A stretch of DNA of 64,000 nucleotides, from the NCBI RefSeq assembly GCF_943373825.1, contig NZ_CALSBP010000002.1, positions 1,787,501-1,851,500 of the forward strand, written 5' to 3'. Position 1 is the first letter of the stretch; each line of letters begins with the position of its first letter. The notes below the pieces were generated by a model that worked only from the letters and a program-made list of their open reading frames with translations, was not told where the DNA came from and did not search any database. The stretch is from Aquimarina spinulae (GTDB taxonomy: Bacteria > Bacteroidota > Bacteroidia > Flavobacteriales > Flavobacteriaceae). A program made the translations under genes and the position numbers. Shown one piece after another: positions 29,556 to 39,218 of the stretch.

Positions 29556-30572
29556 ATGAAAATCTTAGTCACGGGGGGATTGGGGTTTATTGGTTCTCAC
29601 ACCGTTGTAGAGTTACAAAACAAAGGGTATGAAGTTGTTATTATCGACAACTGCTCGAATTCATCACCCGATGTGATTAAAGGAATTTGTGAAATCACAG
29701 GGAAAGATCTCGTTTTCGAAAAATTTGACCTTAGAGAGAAAGATAAGGTTCAAGAGTTTTTTAACCGTCATAATGACATAGAAGGAGTTATTCATTTTGC
29801 AGCATCAAAGGCTGTAGGTGAAAGCGTAGAAAAACCTTTATTATACTATGAGAATAATTTATCGACTCTGGTATATATCCTTCAGCAATTAGCTAATAAA
29901 CCATCGGCTAGTTTTATTTTTAGCTCTTCTTGTACGGTATATGGCCAGGCAGATGAGTTACCAATTACAGAAGATGCCCCGGTTAAAGCAGCAGAGTCTC
30001 CTTACGGAAACACAAAACAGATTGGAGAAGAAATCATAAGGGATACCTGCAAAGTATATCCTGCCTTAAAAGCTATTGCATTACGTTATTTTAATCCAAT
30101 TGGAGCGCATCCTTCGGCAGAAATTGGAGAACTTCCTATTGGGGTTCCTCAAAACCTGATTCCTTTTATTACACAAACAGCAATAGGGCTAAGAGAGCAA
30201 TTGTCTGTATTTGGTGACGATTACCCCACATCAGACGGAACCTGCATTAGAGATTACATACATGTCGTAGATCTCGCAAAAGCTCATGTAGTAGCCTTAC
30301 AACGATTGTTAGACAGCAAGAACGCATCTAATTACGAAGTATTTAATGTAGGCACTGGTACAGGAAGCTCTGTTCTAGAAGTGATACAATCCTTTGAAAA
30401 AGTATCTGAACAAAAACTAAACTACAAAATTGTAGAACGAAGAGAAGGTGATATTACAGCAGCTTATGCAGATACTACTAAAGCAAATAGTGAACTAGGA
30501 TGGAAAGCAAAAAGCAGCTTAGATGATTCTCTTACTTCTGCCTGGAAATGGGAACAAAAGGTTAGAAGCTAG
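29556..30572 (+). CDS. galE: UDP-glucose 4-epimerase
   Basis: 338 aa. The extended short-chain dehydrogenase fold is shown by the NAD motif GGLGFIGSH (7-15), SSSCTVYG (catalytic Ser/Thr) and SPYGNTKQIGEE (catalytic Tyr and Lys). RYFNPIGAHPSAEIGE and the C-terminal WKAKSSLDDSL are typical of GalE. It interconverts UDP-glucose and UDP-galactose for polysaccharide or LPS synthesis. It probably shares a transcript with the GAF gene and ends at a bidirectional terminator. Confidence 0.95.
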   Translation: MKILVTGGLGFIGSHTVVELQNKGYEVVIIDNCSNSSPDVIKGICEITGKDLVFEKFDLREKDKVQEFFNRHNDIEGVIHFAASKAVGESVEKPLLYYENNLSTLVYILQQLANKPSASFIFSSSCTVYGQADELPITEDAPVKAAESPYGNTKQIGEEIIRDTCKVYPALKAIALRYFNPIGAHPSAEIGELPIGVPQNLIPFITQTAIGLREQLSVFGDDYPTSDGTCIRDYIHVVDLAKAHVVALQRLLDSKNASNYEVFNVGTGTGSSVLEVIQSFEKVSEQKLNYKIVERREGDITAAYADTTKANSELGWKAKSSLDDSLTSAWKWEQKVRS

Positions 30573-30598
30573 ACACAAAAACTAGAACTAGTATATAA

Positions 30599-30629
30599 AA
30601 AACCCTGAAGAGTTATTCTTCAGGGTTTT
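30599..30629. terminator. bidirectional terminator between galE and ppiD
   Basis: AAAACCCTGAAGA and TCTTCAGGGTTTT form a 13-bp stem with a 5-base loop and have A and T tracts on the two sides. It can stop galE on the plus strand and ppiD on the minus strand. Confidence 0.85.
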
Positions 30630-30660
30630 AATTTTTTAATATATCAATCTAATCTACTTT

Positions 30661-31374
30661 TTAGTAGAATTTAGATCTCTTATCTTCTATTTCTGCAGCT
30701 TCTTTAAGCGCTTCAAAAACTTTGGTATTCACTGCTCCTGTCTGAGCTTTGGAAACTTGTGATGCATAACTCATATATGTATCTAAACCACTAGCTGGTG
30801 TTTTCTTAGTTACTTCTATAACATATACTCCGTTATTACCAACAATAGGACCAGATACTTTTCCTGGTTCTAAAGCAAAGGCTGTCCCCACTACTTTTGG
30901 CTCTGTTCCTGCTCCGCTAATAGTTGGAGTTTTCATAGTTAATGCAGAAGCGATTTTTACAGTTTGCCCTTGACCTTGAGCAATTGCATCTAGTGCGCTA
31001 CCAGAAATTTTACTTTTTAATTTTTCTGCTTTCTTTTTATTAACTAAGATAGGTTTTATAGTTAAACTTGCATCTTCTACTTTCATTGATCCCTCATCTT
31101 CTTTTTCAGTTAATTGAACTACCGCATATCCTTCAGGGATATCAAAACGTTTTATTTCACCTACTTTAGATTCTTCATTAAAAGCCCATTGCACAACTGC
31201 TCTTCTAGCTCCTAATCCAGGGATATTCTCATCTAATTCTTTGATTTTATTTACAGGTCGTACTGTTAATTCATTTTCTTTAGAAACTTCCTCAAAATCT
31301 TTGTCTCTAGCCGAAATCTGAAACTTGGTTGTTTCTGTAAAAATAGCATTAATCGTTTTTTTCACTTGGCTCAA
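30661..31374 (-). pseudogene. ppiD: ppiD, C-terminal part after a frameshift
   Basis: This reading frame continues the peptidyl-prolyl isomerase of 31349-32788 after a +1 shift in a run of seven A (complement of 31356-31362). The expected junction is KVEPSEK followed by TINAIFTETTKF. It contains the C-terminal SurA/PpiD-like part (ENIPGLGARRAVVQWAF, EGYAVVQLTEKEDEG) and normal flavobacterial C-terminal sequence with no other damage. Together the two parts give about 700 aa, the normal family length. Removal of one A would restore a single gene. The upstream codons of this frame before the A run are not real coding sequence. Confidence 0.8.
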
Positions 31375-32788
31375 CCTTTTGAGCTACTGTAGCTACTTTT
31401 ATAGCTTTTTGCTCATTTTTTTGATCTTCTATATTTATAATATGATATCCAAATTGCGTTTCTATAATTCCCTGATCTCCAGTTTTGTTTTCGAAACAAT
31501 AATCATTAAAAGCAGGAACCATTCTACCTGGTGAGAAATACCCAAGATCTCCTCCTTTATCTTTACTAGAAGTATCTGCAGAGAATTGTGTTGCCAGCGC
31601 TGAGAATTTTGTATTATCTGCTTGGGTTACTGCAATAATACTATCTGCTAAGGTCTTTGCTTCTTCTTTAGTTCGTTTTATATCACCTGCAGTGCCTAAT
31701 CCAGCCCAAGAAACTAAAATATGACTTGCTTTAACCGAGTCTGGCATTTGCTTTTGCGCAACTACTTTTGAAATTTTAATATAATCTCCATCTTTATATG
31801 GGCCATATACGTCTCCTATACCAAGATTATAAATCGTATCTGCTTCTGTAGTTGGTAAATCTTTTTTAAACTTAAATCCACTATCAAATTTTACAGCAGA
31901 ATTTTGATTTACAAACTCTTCTGCATCTTTTACATCAATGTTTTTGAATCCTAAAACCGAGTCATTCGTTTTAGTTACTTCATTAAACTCTACTTTATCG
32001 TCTAATAATGCAGCTACTTCTGCTTTTATTTGATCTTCATCTTCTTGACTAGGAACTTCATTAAATAACACATAACGTATACTTCTCGAAGCTTCTGCCT
32101 TATATTGATCTTTATGAGCATCGATATATGCTTTAATTTCTGCATCCGTCACTTCTACTTCTGTATCTTCAATACTAGAGAATGGAAGCTGTACATATTT
32201 GATATCTACATTATCATTTTCCATTTTATAAGCCAGCTCTCCTTCTTTTAATGTAGATCCTACACCAGCCTTAATCATATTAAGATAAGTTTGCTCTCTA
32301 GCACCTTTACTAACAGAAACCTCAAAATCCAACCATTGTTGATATGCTTGTGGCGAAGTAGCTTTTACATTAGCAACATATTCTTGCATTTTGGCTTTAT
32401 CAAAAACTCCGGCTTCATTCAAAAACGTTGGGTTATTTGCTAATGACTCTTCTAACAACTGGTTTACCTGATCTTCTCCTACTCTAATATTTAGTTCTTC
32501 GAATTGCTCTTCAAAAACTGTTTCTCTCAATTCTTGATTCCATACATAATTTACAGCTTGGATACTTGATGTTCCTCCTCCGAAACTTCTTGATGCTAGT
32601 TCTACTTTTCTAGCAAACTCTGTTCGATCAATATCTTTTCCGTTTATTGTTGCAATTGTATTTTCAGCTTTCTGGGAAATAGCCCCTCCATTACGAATCA
32701 AATCTGCTAACACAAAAGAGAAAAGTGCTAGTGCAATGATTACAATTAGAAAAACCGAACGCTGTCTGATTTTATTTAAAACTGCCAT
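31349..32788 (-). CDS. ppiD: peptidyl-prolyl cis-trans isomerase PpiD/SurA type, N-terminal part (frameshifted)
   Basis: 479 aa to the premature stop. It has an N-terminal membrane anchor (about 13-31, FLIVIIALALFSFVLADLI), a SurA_N-like helical domain (about 40-230) and a PpiC-type parvulin domain (about 355-455: ASHILVSWAG, GGDLGYFSPGRMVPAF, ETQFGYHIINI). It folds outer-membrane and periplasmic proteins as they leave the Sec channel. The frame ends at KVEPSEKND and a TAA right after an A7 run; the rest of the gene continues in another frame at 30661-31374. Either a sequencing slip, a real mutation or slippage at the A run may explain this. Confidence 0.88.
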   Translation of the reverse strand: MAVLNKIRQRSVFLIVIIALALFSFVLADLIRNGGAISQKAENTIATINGKDIDRTEFARKVELASRSFGGGTSSIQAVNYVWNQELRETVFEEQFEELNIRVGEDQVNQLLEESLANNPTFLNEAGVFDKAKMQEYVANVKATSPQAYQQWLDFEVSVSKGAREQTYLNMIKAGVGSTLKEGELAYKMENDNVDIKYVQLPFSSIEDTEVEVTDAEIKAYIDAHKDQYKAEASRSIRYVLFNEVPSQEDEDQIKAEVAALLDDKVEFNEVTKTNDSVLGFKNIDVKDAEEFVNQNSAVKFDSGFKFKKDLPTTEADTIYNLGIGDVYGPYKDGDYIKISKVVAQKQMPDSVKASHILVSWAGLGTAGDIKRTKEEAKTLADSIIAVTQADNTKFSALATQFSADTSSKDKGGDLGYFSPGRMVPAFNDYCFENKTGDQGIIETQFGYHIINIEDQKNEQKAIKVATVAQKVEPSEKND

Positions 32789-32935
32789 GGTATATTATAA
32801 TTTATTCAAAATATAGTGGGCGAAAGTACCATTTTATTGTAATAATACCAATTAAAAAACTGAAAGTCTGTATGAAGTTTTAACTCTTTCGGTTTTTAAT
32901 ATAGAATAGTGTGGTTTTTACGTACTTTTATTACT

Positions 32936-33628
32936 TTAAAAAATTTGATTTTTTTGCCTTAAAACACCACAAACAATCAAAAGCTGAGCTGTTGCATATG
33001 TAGTCATAATCCATACGTTACTCATAGGCAAAGGCTGATAAAACATTGTAAATGCCAAAAGGCTATCAGAGATCATAAAAAACAGGGAACCTATAAAAAC
33101 CATAAGAAAACTCATTTGGGAGACTCGTTTCTCTCTTAAATATGATGCATTTGACATTAACAAAATCACGATCATATACACCATCACAGGGATTAACATA
33201 TCTCCTAGCCCAGGATATAACAAATAGAACAAACCTGCTCCATAAGCAACAGTTAGCATAAGAAAAATCTTGTTTTTTTTGTGCTTATTATGCTTTTTAA
33301 GAAACAAGAAAATATACATTATATGTGCCAACAAAAACATAACTAAACCTGCAATAAAGAAAAGTTGAGATTGTACAACAAATAAAAGTAGTATATCTCC
33401 GGCCAAAGAAAACAACAAGGCCAATATCATTAATCTAAATACAGAAATACCCAGTCCCTTTCTATGCACCAAAAAAAAGATGATTAATGAACCCAGAATT
33501 GAAGGTTTTGTAATATTTCTAAAATCCGAATACGCTTCATTACTACTACAAACCAGATCACATATCACAATAATAATGTAAGCTACAACAAATACTACAA
33601 TCCCCTGGTTTCGTGTTTTTTTGCTCAT
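32936..33628 (-). CDS. lysoplasmalogenase (YhhN/TMEM86 family)
   Basis: 230 aa with about eight membrane helices. The family features are FSLAGDILLLF (helix 3), SNASYLREKR and FMISDSLLAFTMFY near the C-terminus. Family members cleave the vinyl ether bond of lysoplasmalogens; in bacteria without plasmalogens the real substrate is unclear. It lies 13 bases before the end of the CNNM-type gene (33642), so it is the last gene of a minus-strand run. Confidence 0.82.
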   Translation of the reverse strand: MSKKTRNQGIVVFVVAYIIIVICDLVCSSNEAYSDFRNITKPSILGSLIIFFLVHRKGLGISVFRLMILALLFSLAGDILLLFVVQSQLFFIAGLVMFLLAHIMYIFLFLKKHNKHKKNKIFLMLTVAYGAGLFYLLYPGLGDMLIPVMVYMIVILLMSNASYLREKRVSQMSFLMVFIGSLFFMISDSLLAFTMFYQPLPMSNVWIMTTYATAQLLIVCGVLRQKNQIF

Positions 33629-33641
33629 CGCAATAGTATTA

Positions 33642-34910
33642 TTAATCCTCTGGTATCACATGTAATTCTACAATCTCAATTTTGGTATTAGAAGTCTCTA
33701 TAATTTTAATTTTGAAACCATCTATTTTCACTTCTTCTCCTTGTTGAGGAATTTCTTCGGTATGGTTTACAATCATCCCTCCCAATGTTTCATAATTTTC
33801 ATCTTCCGGAAGGTTTAATTTATAGGACTCGTTGATATGATCTACTTCTATTCTTGCAGAAAATCGATAATCATTTTCTGACAATTGTTCTTCGATAAGT
33901 TCTACAGAATCATGTTCGTCTTCAATTTCGCCAAAAAGCTCTTCTACAATATCTTCTACTGTAATAATACCACTGGTACCTCCATACTCATCGATCACCA
34001 CTGCTATACTTTTATGTTTTTTGGTAAGAAGATTAAGTACATCTTTAACAAACATTGTTTCTGGCACAAAAACCACTGGCAAAAGAATTGATCTTAACGA
34101 TTTAGGTTTTTTAAATAACTCGAAAGAGTGTACATACCCAATGATATCGTCTACAGTATTGTTATACACAATTATTTTTGACAGACCTGTATCTATAAAT
34201 AAGGTACTTACTTCTTCTATTGATTGTAATTTCTCTACGCCTACTATCTCTGTTCTGGGAACCATTACTTCTCTCGACTTAACGTCTGAAAAATCCAATG
34301 CATTCTGAAAAATCTGGATTTCGCTATCAATTTCGTCATGCTCCTCGATAGTTTCCATTTGCTCATTTATATAATCCCCTAGTTCTGTTTTACTAAAAGC
34401 AAGTTGAACCTGATCTCCATCTGTTTTCAGAAATTTTTTGAGTACAAAATCAGAAACCCATATTACAAATGATGAAATAGGTGTAAATACAACATAAAAA
34501 ACATATGCCGGAAATGAAAAGGCTTTGAGTAACGTATTAGAATAAATCTGAAAGAATACTTTAGGTAAAAATTCTGCTGTAATTAGAATCACCAAAGTCG
34601 AAATAGTTGTTTGTAGTAGTAATGTAATACTACCTACTATTTCAGGAAAATATCCGGCTATTATTTTCATCAGTATTTCGCCCATATAAAACCCATATAC
34701 AACCAATGCTATATTGTTACCTACAAGCATTGTTGCAATAAATTTGGAAGGTTTTTTTGTTAATCGAGCTAGGATATTTGAGATAAATCCTCCTTGTTTT
34801 TTCTCAATCTCTATGTGTATTTTATTAGAAGAAACATAGGCGATTTCCATACCTGAAAAAAAAGCTGAAAGAATAAGGGAAAGAATAATAACAATGATGT
34901 GTAATTCCAT
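33642..34910 (-). CDS. CNNM/CorC-type hemolysin-family protein (DUF21-CBS-CBS-CorC_HlyC)
   Basis: 422 aa. The domains in order are a DUF21 membrane region with four helices (about 1-180), two CBS motifs (about 205-325, VMVPRTEIVGVEKLQ and KHKSIAVVIDEYGGTSGIITVEDIVEELFGEI) and a C-terminal CorC_HlyC domain (about 340-420, ETLGGMIVNHTEEIPQQGEEV). Relatives export Mg2+ or Na+. The gliding-associated GldE belongs to the same wide family, but there is no linkage here to gld genes. The 64-aa gene follows it upstream with a 3-base gap. Confidence 0.88.
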   Translation of the reverse strand: MELHIIVIILSLILSAFFSGMEIAYVSSNKIHIEIEKKQGGFISNILARLTKKPSKFIATMLVGNNIALVVYGFYMGEILMKIIAGYFPEIVGSITLLLQTTISTLVILITAEFLPKVFFQIYSNTLLKAFSFPAYVFYVVFTPISSFVIWVSDFVLKKFLKTDGDQVQLAFSKTELGDYINEQMETIEEHDEIDSEIQIFQNALDFSDVKSREVMVPRTEIVGVEKLQSIEEVSTLFIDTGLSKIIVYNNTVDDIIGYVHSFELFKKPKSLRSILLPVVFVPETMFVKDVLNLLTKKHKSIAVVIDEYGGTSGIITVEDIVEELFGEIEDEHDSVELIEEQLSENDYRFSARIEVDHINESYKLNLPEDENYETLGGMIVNHTEEIPQQGEEVKIDGFKIKIIETSNTKIEIVELHVIPED

Positions 34911-34913
34911 GAA

Positions 34914-35108
34914 TTAGTCTTTGTTATTGGCGTCAAATCGTTTTCTAAAGTTTCTTTTAAAGAAAAACATAAAAATTGCGGCGATTGCAAAGAAAATATA
35001 AAGCATACTTCTTCCACCTTCTTGTCCCCACTCTACATATGCTTCGTAAATAAAAAAACACATAATAGCCAAGTAGGCATATTCAAAAAATCTAAATACT
35101 TTCATCAT
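34914..35108 (-). CDS. small membrane protein, unknown function
   Basis: 64 aa (two adjacent ATG codons; the second gives 63). There are two hydrophobic stretches (YAYLAIMCFFIYEAYVEWG and SMLYIFFAIAAIFMFFF) and a basic C-terminal tail (KRNFRKRFDANNKD). It sits tightly between lptC (9 bases) and the CNNM-type gene (3 bases), so it is translated as part of this operon. I know no function. Confidence 0.7.
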   Translation of the reverse strand: MMKVFRFFEYAYLAIMCFFIYEAYVEWGQEGGRSMLYIFFAIAAIFMFFFKRNFRKRFDANNKD

Positions 35109-35117
35109 AGTACTGGA

Positions 35118-35675
35118 TTACTCCTCTATAAACATTACCCCATCATTTATTCTTGAATTCAAGATAGTAAAATCCTGATTAGCATCAAAACCATCTGCTT
35201 CATTAATTGTCCCATCTGGCAAATAACTTTTATAGGGTTGGTCTGTGAATATCCAATTAATATTTTGATCCCAATATAACTGTTTGGCTTGTAAATGAGT
35301 ACTATCGGCAGTTTGTATATCTACATTACCTCTCATATCGATTAGACCCGTTTGCTGGTAAGAAATTGCATAATCTGAAGTAACTACACTTACTTTTCCT
35401 TCTTTATCAATGATATCTAACACGATACCTTCTGGGAATTCATGGTACACAAAAGATTTGTTAGAATAATCTAATATTTTTGATGTTTTAAGTATTGCTG
35501 TAAGCCTTCCTGAATCTGTATATTTAAGATTTATCTCATACCCCTCTGCAATAGGAGCATCTTCTATAACTAAATCTCCCAGATCATTTTTTGATGTTGA
35601 TTGACATGAAAAAAACATTGTCACAGCAAATACTGTGACAATGTTCATTATTGTATATATTTTTTTATTCTGCAT
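35118..35675 (-). CDS. lptC: LPS export protein LptC
   Basis: 185 aa. The N-terminus is a lipoprotein-type signal (VFAVTMFFSCQST). The rest is an LptC/OstA-like beta jelly roll: YTDSGRLTAILKTSKI, FPEGIVLDIIDKEGKVSVV, ADSTHLQAKQLYWDQNINWI and the C-terminal GFDANQDFTILNSR. In the family LptC links LptB2FG to LptA. Its start overlaps the stop of the TPR gene by one base (TAATG), which indicates translational coupling. Confidence 0.88.
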   Translation of the reverse strand: MQNKKIYTIMNIVTVFAVTMFFSCQSTSKNDLGDLVIEDAPIAEGYEINLKYTDSGRLTAILKTSKILDYSNKSFVYHEFPEGIVLDIIDKEGKVSVVTSDYAISYQQTGLIDMRGNVDIQTADSTHLQAKQLYWDQNINWIFTDQPYKSYLPDGTINEADGFDANQDFTILNSRINDGVMFIEE

Positions 35676-37045
35676 TATAGCTTTGGCACTCTAACCGTTT
35701 CACCAATCCAGCATCCAATACTTATAGATTTTTTTTCTGGGTTATTAAAGATATCAGTTTTTGATGGTGCTTTAGCACGATAGTTAGCTGCAAACTTATT
35801 TGCGGTAGATCTTAAACTTGGATCTACTTTTCCTGCTCTTCTAGCATAGTTTTCTGCCAACCAATATACTGCTCTTTTACTAAACACATCAGCTCCACAA
35901 CTATTTGCACTACTTGCTATCATACTTGCAATTCTAAGATAACAAACTCCCATAGATGGTCTATGCTTAAGTGTTTTTCTATAATAGGATCTAGCTTTAC
36001 CCTTTGCTCCCTGCTTTTTAAGCATTTCTGCAATTTTGAAATATACTTTAGCCTTATCTCTAGGTTTTTCTTCCATTTCTGCAGCTTGGTCATAGTATTT
36101 CCTTGCTGTAGTCATTTTTCTATCTTTTTGTGCTAAGATCCCTAAATAATATGCTGTTTTTGCTGATGGTTCTGCTTTGTGTAAAGCCTCAACCAGTTTA
36201 AAGAACAGTGGATCTCCTGTACAGTCTTTTCCCGACATTCTTCCTGCAGCACCTTTTAACCAGCTAACATCTGTTTTTTTAGACTCAAACTGCCCAGCAT
36301 AAAGAGGTATTAGATTTTTACAATCAGCTAACTCTCCAAGTTTCTGGTTAATTCCTGCTTTTACCTTACTAAAAGCAGTTAAGTTGATTCCAGAATTTTT
36401 CAGTTTTCTTTTTTCTTTAGACGATAATGTAGTCCCTGCTTCTTCTTTTTCTGTAAGACCTGCTATTATTTTTGCCAATCTACTTTCTTCATTTTCTATC
36501 TTTTCTGTAATATCATCATATAGATCAAAAACTTCCTGAAGTTCTTTTTTTCCTTCACCATGAAGATCTACAAAAAGAGAGAAATAGGTATATAATTTCT
36601 TAGGTCTTTTAAAGTTTTTCTTATCTTTTGTATATGCTTTATCAAACTCTACAAACTGACTTTCTTTGGTTCCTATTTTGTTATCATACATTAACTGACC
36701 TATATCAGAATGCATATCCCCAATTTTAGTTTTTGCCGGGAAGTATTGAAAACGCTCTTTCCATAATGTAATGATTTCATTTGCAAGAGTAGATTTCTCT
36801 GCAGCAGAAGCTTTTTTATACTTAGCTACTAACAATTTTTGTCCAAATTGATATGTTGCGACGCTATATGTAGGACATTCTTTTCTTACTTTCCACAGAG
36901 GTTCCTCTGCAGCAGTATAATTCTTTACCTTAGCATGCTCATAAGCGATGGATGCTGTAGTTGCACAGTCTGTAGCCTGAGCACTTACTTTCGTAGTACT
37001 TAAAACTAATCCTGTTGCTATTATAAATAAAACTTTAGTATTCAT
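35675..37045 (-). CDS. exported TPR-like protein
   Basis: 456 aa with a signal peptide (to about STTKVSAQA). A helical repeat architecture is visible: EHAKVKNYTAAEEPLWKVRK near the start, a Lys-rich middle, and TPR units such as KTAYYLGILAQKDRKMTTARKYYDQA and KVYFKIAEMLKKQGAKGKARSYYRKTL. Placed between an outer membrane protein and lptC, it is probably periplasmic and perhaps linked to envelope assembly (inference). No enzymatic motif. Confidence 0.78.
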   Translation of the reverse strand: MNTKVLFIIATGLVLSTTKVSAQATDCATTASIAYEHAKVKNYTAAEEPLWKVRKECPTYSVATYQFGQKLLVAKYKKASAAEKSTLANEIITLWKERFQYFPAKTKIGDMHSDIGQLMYDNKIGTKESQFVEFDKAYTKDKKNFKRPKKLYTYFSLFVDLHGEGKKELQEVFDLYDDITEKIENEESRLAKIIAGLTEKEEAGTTLSSKEKRKLKNSGINLTAFSKVKAGINQKLGELADCKNLIPLYAGQFESKKTDVSWLKGAAGRMSGKDCTGDPLFFKLVEALHKAEPSAKTAYYLGILAQKDRKMTTARKYYDQAAEMEEKPRDKAKVYFKIAEMLKKQGAKGKARSYYRKTLKHRPSMGVCYLRIASMIASSANSCGADVFSKRAVYWLAENYARRAGKVDPSLRSTANKFAANYRAKAPSKTDIFNNPEKKSISIGCWIGETVRVPKL

Positions 37046-37065
37046 AGCTGTAGTAATTATTGTAT

Positions 37066-38310
37066 TTAATTAAATTTTATTTTCCTGAACCATTTATCAT
37101 TTAATGACAAACTTAAAGAGATATTAAAAAACTCTTCTTTAACAAGCCCAAAATTTGTTGTTCCCCGTTGACCATACTCGAAACCTATATTAGTATTCGA
37201 GAATAATCTACCAACTGGTAAGCCTACTCCAAAAGATATGCCAAACTCATTAATCGAACCGTTATTAATATTTAACCCTGTCTCTTCATAACGAAATCCA
37301 GCGCGGTATACCACCCTGCTAAAATAACCTGTTAACGAATTATAATTAGGAATATAATATCCTCCCGCTTTAAATTTTGAGGCGTTCTCATATACAACAT
37401 TATCCTGGTTAGATACAAGATTAGTAAATTTTCCAGAATCCATGTATATATATTCTGCGCCTACAAACCATTTTTTACGTTCCCCAATCCCGGCACCAAA
37501 TTTAAATTCGGCAGGAAGATCTATTTCTTTGTTTTCTACTGCAACATCTTGTCTTTCTATAACTCCTTCTCTACCACTATTATCAATTATAACAGTAGCA
37601 AGTTCTCTCGTACTATCTGCGGTTAATTCAAAAGAAGGTGTTGATACTGCAGAAGCAACTAGTTCTAGTTTCTCTGTGATCATAGTTTTATACGTCACTC
37701 CGAAAGATAAACTAAAGGATGATAAATCCGAATTATTTATTTCTCTTGTATCAAATTGAACACCCGGTCTTCGTAATATTGTTTTGTTTTCAATATTCCC
37801 AAAGTTATAATTTAAATCTATACCTACACTCAGATTCTTGTTAACTTTGAACCCTGTTGCCAAAAAGACCTTATTCAATCCTCCGTTCCCGGTGAATCGA
37901 AGTTCGCTTCCATCATCTTTAACACTATTAAGTTCATATCCTACAGAGGTAAGGGGAATAACTCCAAAACCAAAACCAAATTTACCAGCTGGAATACCAA
38001 TAGCCAAATAATCTAATGAGGCATTTTCTCCAGATGATGATTGATTGGCATTACTAATCTTATATCTACGATATGATGCTCCTACCGTATATGTTGTAAG
38101 TCTCAAATCTCCATAGGATGCAGGGTTTTGAAGGTTTAAATGGATACTATCTGTATAAATACTCAATCCCCCCATCGATCTGTTTTCTACTGTTCCTTTG
38201 AACTTCGGAATCCCTATTCCATAAAAAGAATACGGAGACGAAGTCCCTTCCTGAGCGTAAGATATTATGGCAACGTGTACCAATATGATCACTAAAATCT
38301 TCTTTATCAT
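37066..38310 (-). CDS. outer membrane beta-barrel protein (FadL/porin-like)
   Basis: 414 aa with a signal peptide (MIKKILVIILVHVAIISYAQ). It has the N-terminal pattern SPYSFYGIGIPKFKG-RSMGG and alternating amphipathic strands (TYTVGASYRRYKI, GFGFGVIPLTSVGYEL) ending in WFRKIKFN. This flavobacterial family is usually found next to coaX and lptC. The start overlaps the coaX stop by 4 bases (ATGA). The transported substrate is unknown. Confidence 0.82.
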   Translation of the reverse strand: MIKKILVIILVHVAIISYAQEGTSSPYSFYGIGIPKFKGTVENRSMGGLSIYTDSIHLNLQNPASYGDLRLTTYTVGASYRRYKISNANQSSSGENASLDYLAIGIPAGKFGFGFGVIPLTSVGYELNSVKDDGSELRFTGNGGLNKVFLATGFKVNKNLSVGIDLNYNFGNIENKTILRRPGVQFDTREINNSDLSSFSLSFGVTYKTMITEKLELVASAVSTPSFELTADSTRELATVIIDNSGREGVIERQDVAVENKEIDLPAEFKFGAGIGERKKWFVGAEYIYMDSGKFTNLVSNQDNVVYENASKFKAGGYYIPNYNSLTGYFSRVVYRAGFRYEETGLNINNGSINEFGISFGVGLPVGRLFSNTNIGFEYGQRGTTNFGLVKEEFFNISLSLSLNDKWFRKIKFN

Positions 38311-39038
38311 TTACTATTATTAAAAGCTAAAATGCGGTTTAATCCCTCCAACAAAAAATTAGAAGTGGCAAATATGCTATTTTTTAATCTTTTAGACAAA
38401 AAATGTGCATCTCCACCAGTTAAAATAACTGTTAAATCAGTATAAATGTTGCAATATTCTTCAATTACTCCATCAATTTCATGCAAAATTCCAAAAACTA
38501 CTCCCGAATGTATTGCCTCTTCTGTACTGTTTCCTATATAATTTTTTGGATCAGTTACCTGTAACAACGGTAGTTTTGCTGTATAATTATGAAGACTCTC
38601 ATATCTAAGTCGCACTCCCGGTCCAATTGCACCACCAAGATACTCTTCTTTTTTGTTTTTAAAATCATATGTTATACAAGTTCCTGCATCGATTACCAAC
38701 ACATCCTTATTAGGAAACTGATCTACTGCTGCTGCTACCAAAGCTGATCGATCTATTCCTAGTGTAGTTGGGGTCTTATACAGGTTTTTGAATGGCATTT
38801 CTACCTGGTGATCTAACATAAGTGTATTATACAAACGCTTAACATATGTTATATGATTCTCTTCTATAGTAGATACCGAAGAAATTATGGCATTGGTGAT
38901 CAAAGGGTATTCTTCTTTGATATTTTGAATTGCCTCTTTAAAATGATATTGTTCAATCCTTTTTTTATAGACAATTTTTGATTCTTCAAAAACTCCTATT
39001 TTGGTATATGTATTCCCTACATCAATAATGAGATTCAT
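38307..39038 (-). CDS. coaX: type III pantothenate kinase
   Basis: 243 aa. It shows the ASKHA-fold motifs of CoaX: LIIDVGNTYTKIGVFE (phosphate 1), PTTLGIDRSALVAAA and VLVIDAGTCITYDF (phosphate 2), plus LGGAIGPGVRLRYESLH. It phosphorylates pantothenate in coenzyme A synthesis. It is the first gene of the coaX - OMP - TPR - lptC - small protein - CNNM - yhhN series, all minus strand with tiny gaps or overlaps. Confidence 0.95.
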   Translation of the reverse strand: MNLIIDVGNTYTKIGVFEESKIVYKKRIEQYHFKEAIQNIKEEYPLITNAIISSVSTIEENHITYVKRLYNTLMLDHQVEMPFKNLYKTPTTLGIDRSALVAAAVDQFPNKDVLVIDAGTCITYDFKNKKEEYLGGAIGPGVRLRYESLHNYTAKLPLLQVTDPKNYIGNSTEEAIHSGVVFGILHEIDGVIEEYCNIYTDLTVILTGGDAHFLSKRLKNSIFATSNFLLEGLNRILAFNNSK

Positions 39039-39089
39039 ACTTTTATTTGTAAGTCGTAAAAATACAAAACGATTTTTTTAATTTTTTCT

Positions 39090-39120
39090 TTTGAGTATTA
39101 AAAAAAGCGTTCTATATTTG
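39090..39120 (+). promoter_or_regulatory. promoter of tRNA-Phe
   Basis: TTTG (39090-39093), a 19-base spacer and TATATTTG (39113-39120) match the consensus exactly. The tRNA begins 17 bases after the -7 element. Confidence 0.7.
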
Positions 39121-39136
39121 CATCCGCTTACAGCAA

Positions 39137-39209
39137 GGTGCCTTAGCTCAGTTGGTAGAGCAAAGGACTGAAAATCCTTGTGTCCCTGGTTCGATTCCTG
39201 GAGGCACCA
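39137..39209 (+). tRNA. tRNA-Phe (GAA)
   Basis: A complete 73-nt cloverleaf: acceptor GGTGCCT/AGGCACC, D-stem GCTC/GAGC, anticodon stem AAGGA/TCCTT with loop CTGAAAA (anticodon GAA), T-stem CCTGG/CCTGG with TTCGATT, discriminator A. The CCA end is not fully encoded (CC then T). Confidence 0.98.
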
Positions 39210-39218
39210 CCTTAAAAA

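Noticed and set aside
31349..31374. Programmed -1 ribosomal frameshift in ppiD
   Set aside because: Joining the two frames needs a +1 (or -2) shift at the A7 run, not -1, and no downstream stem-loop stands out. A one-base homopolymer change is simpler.
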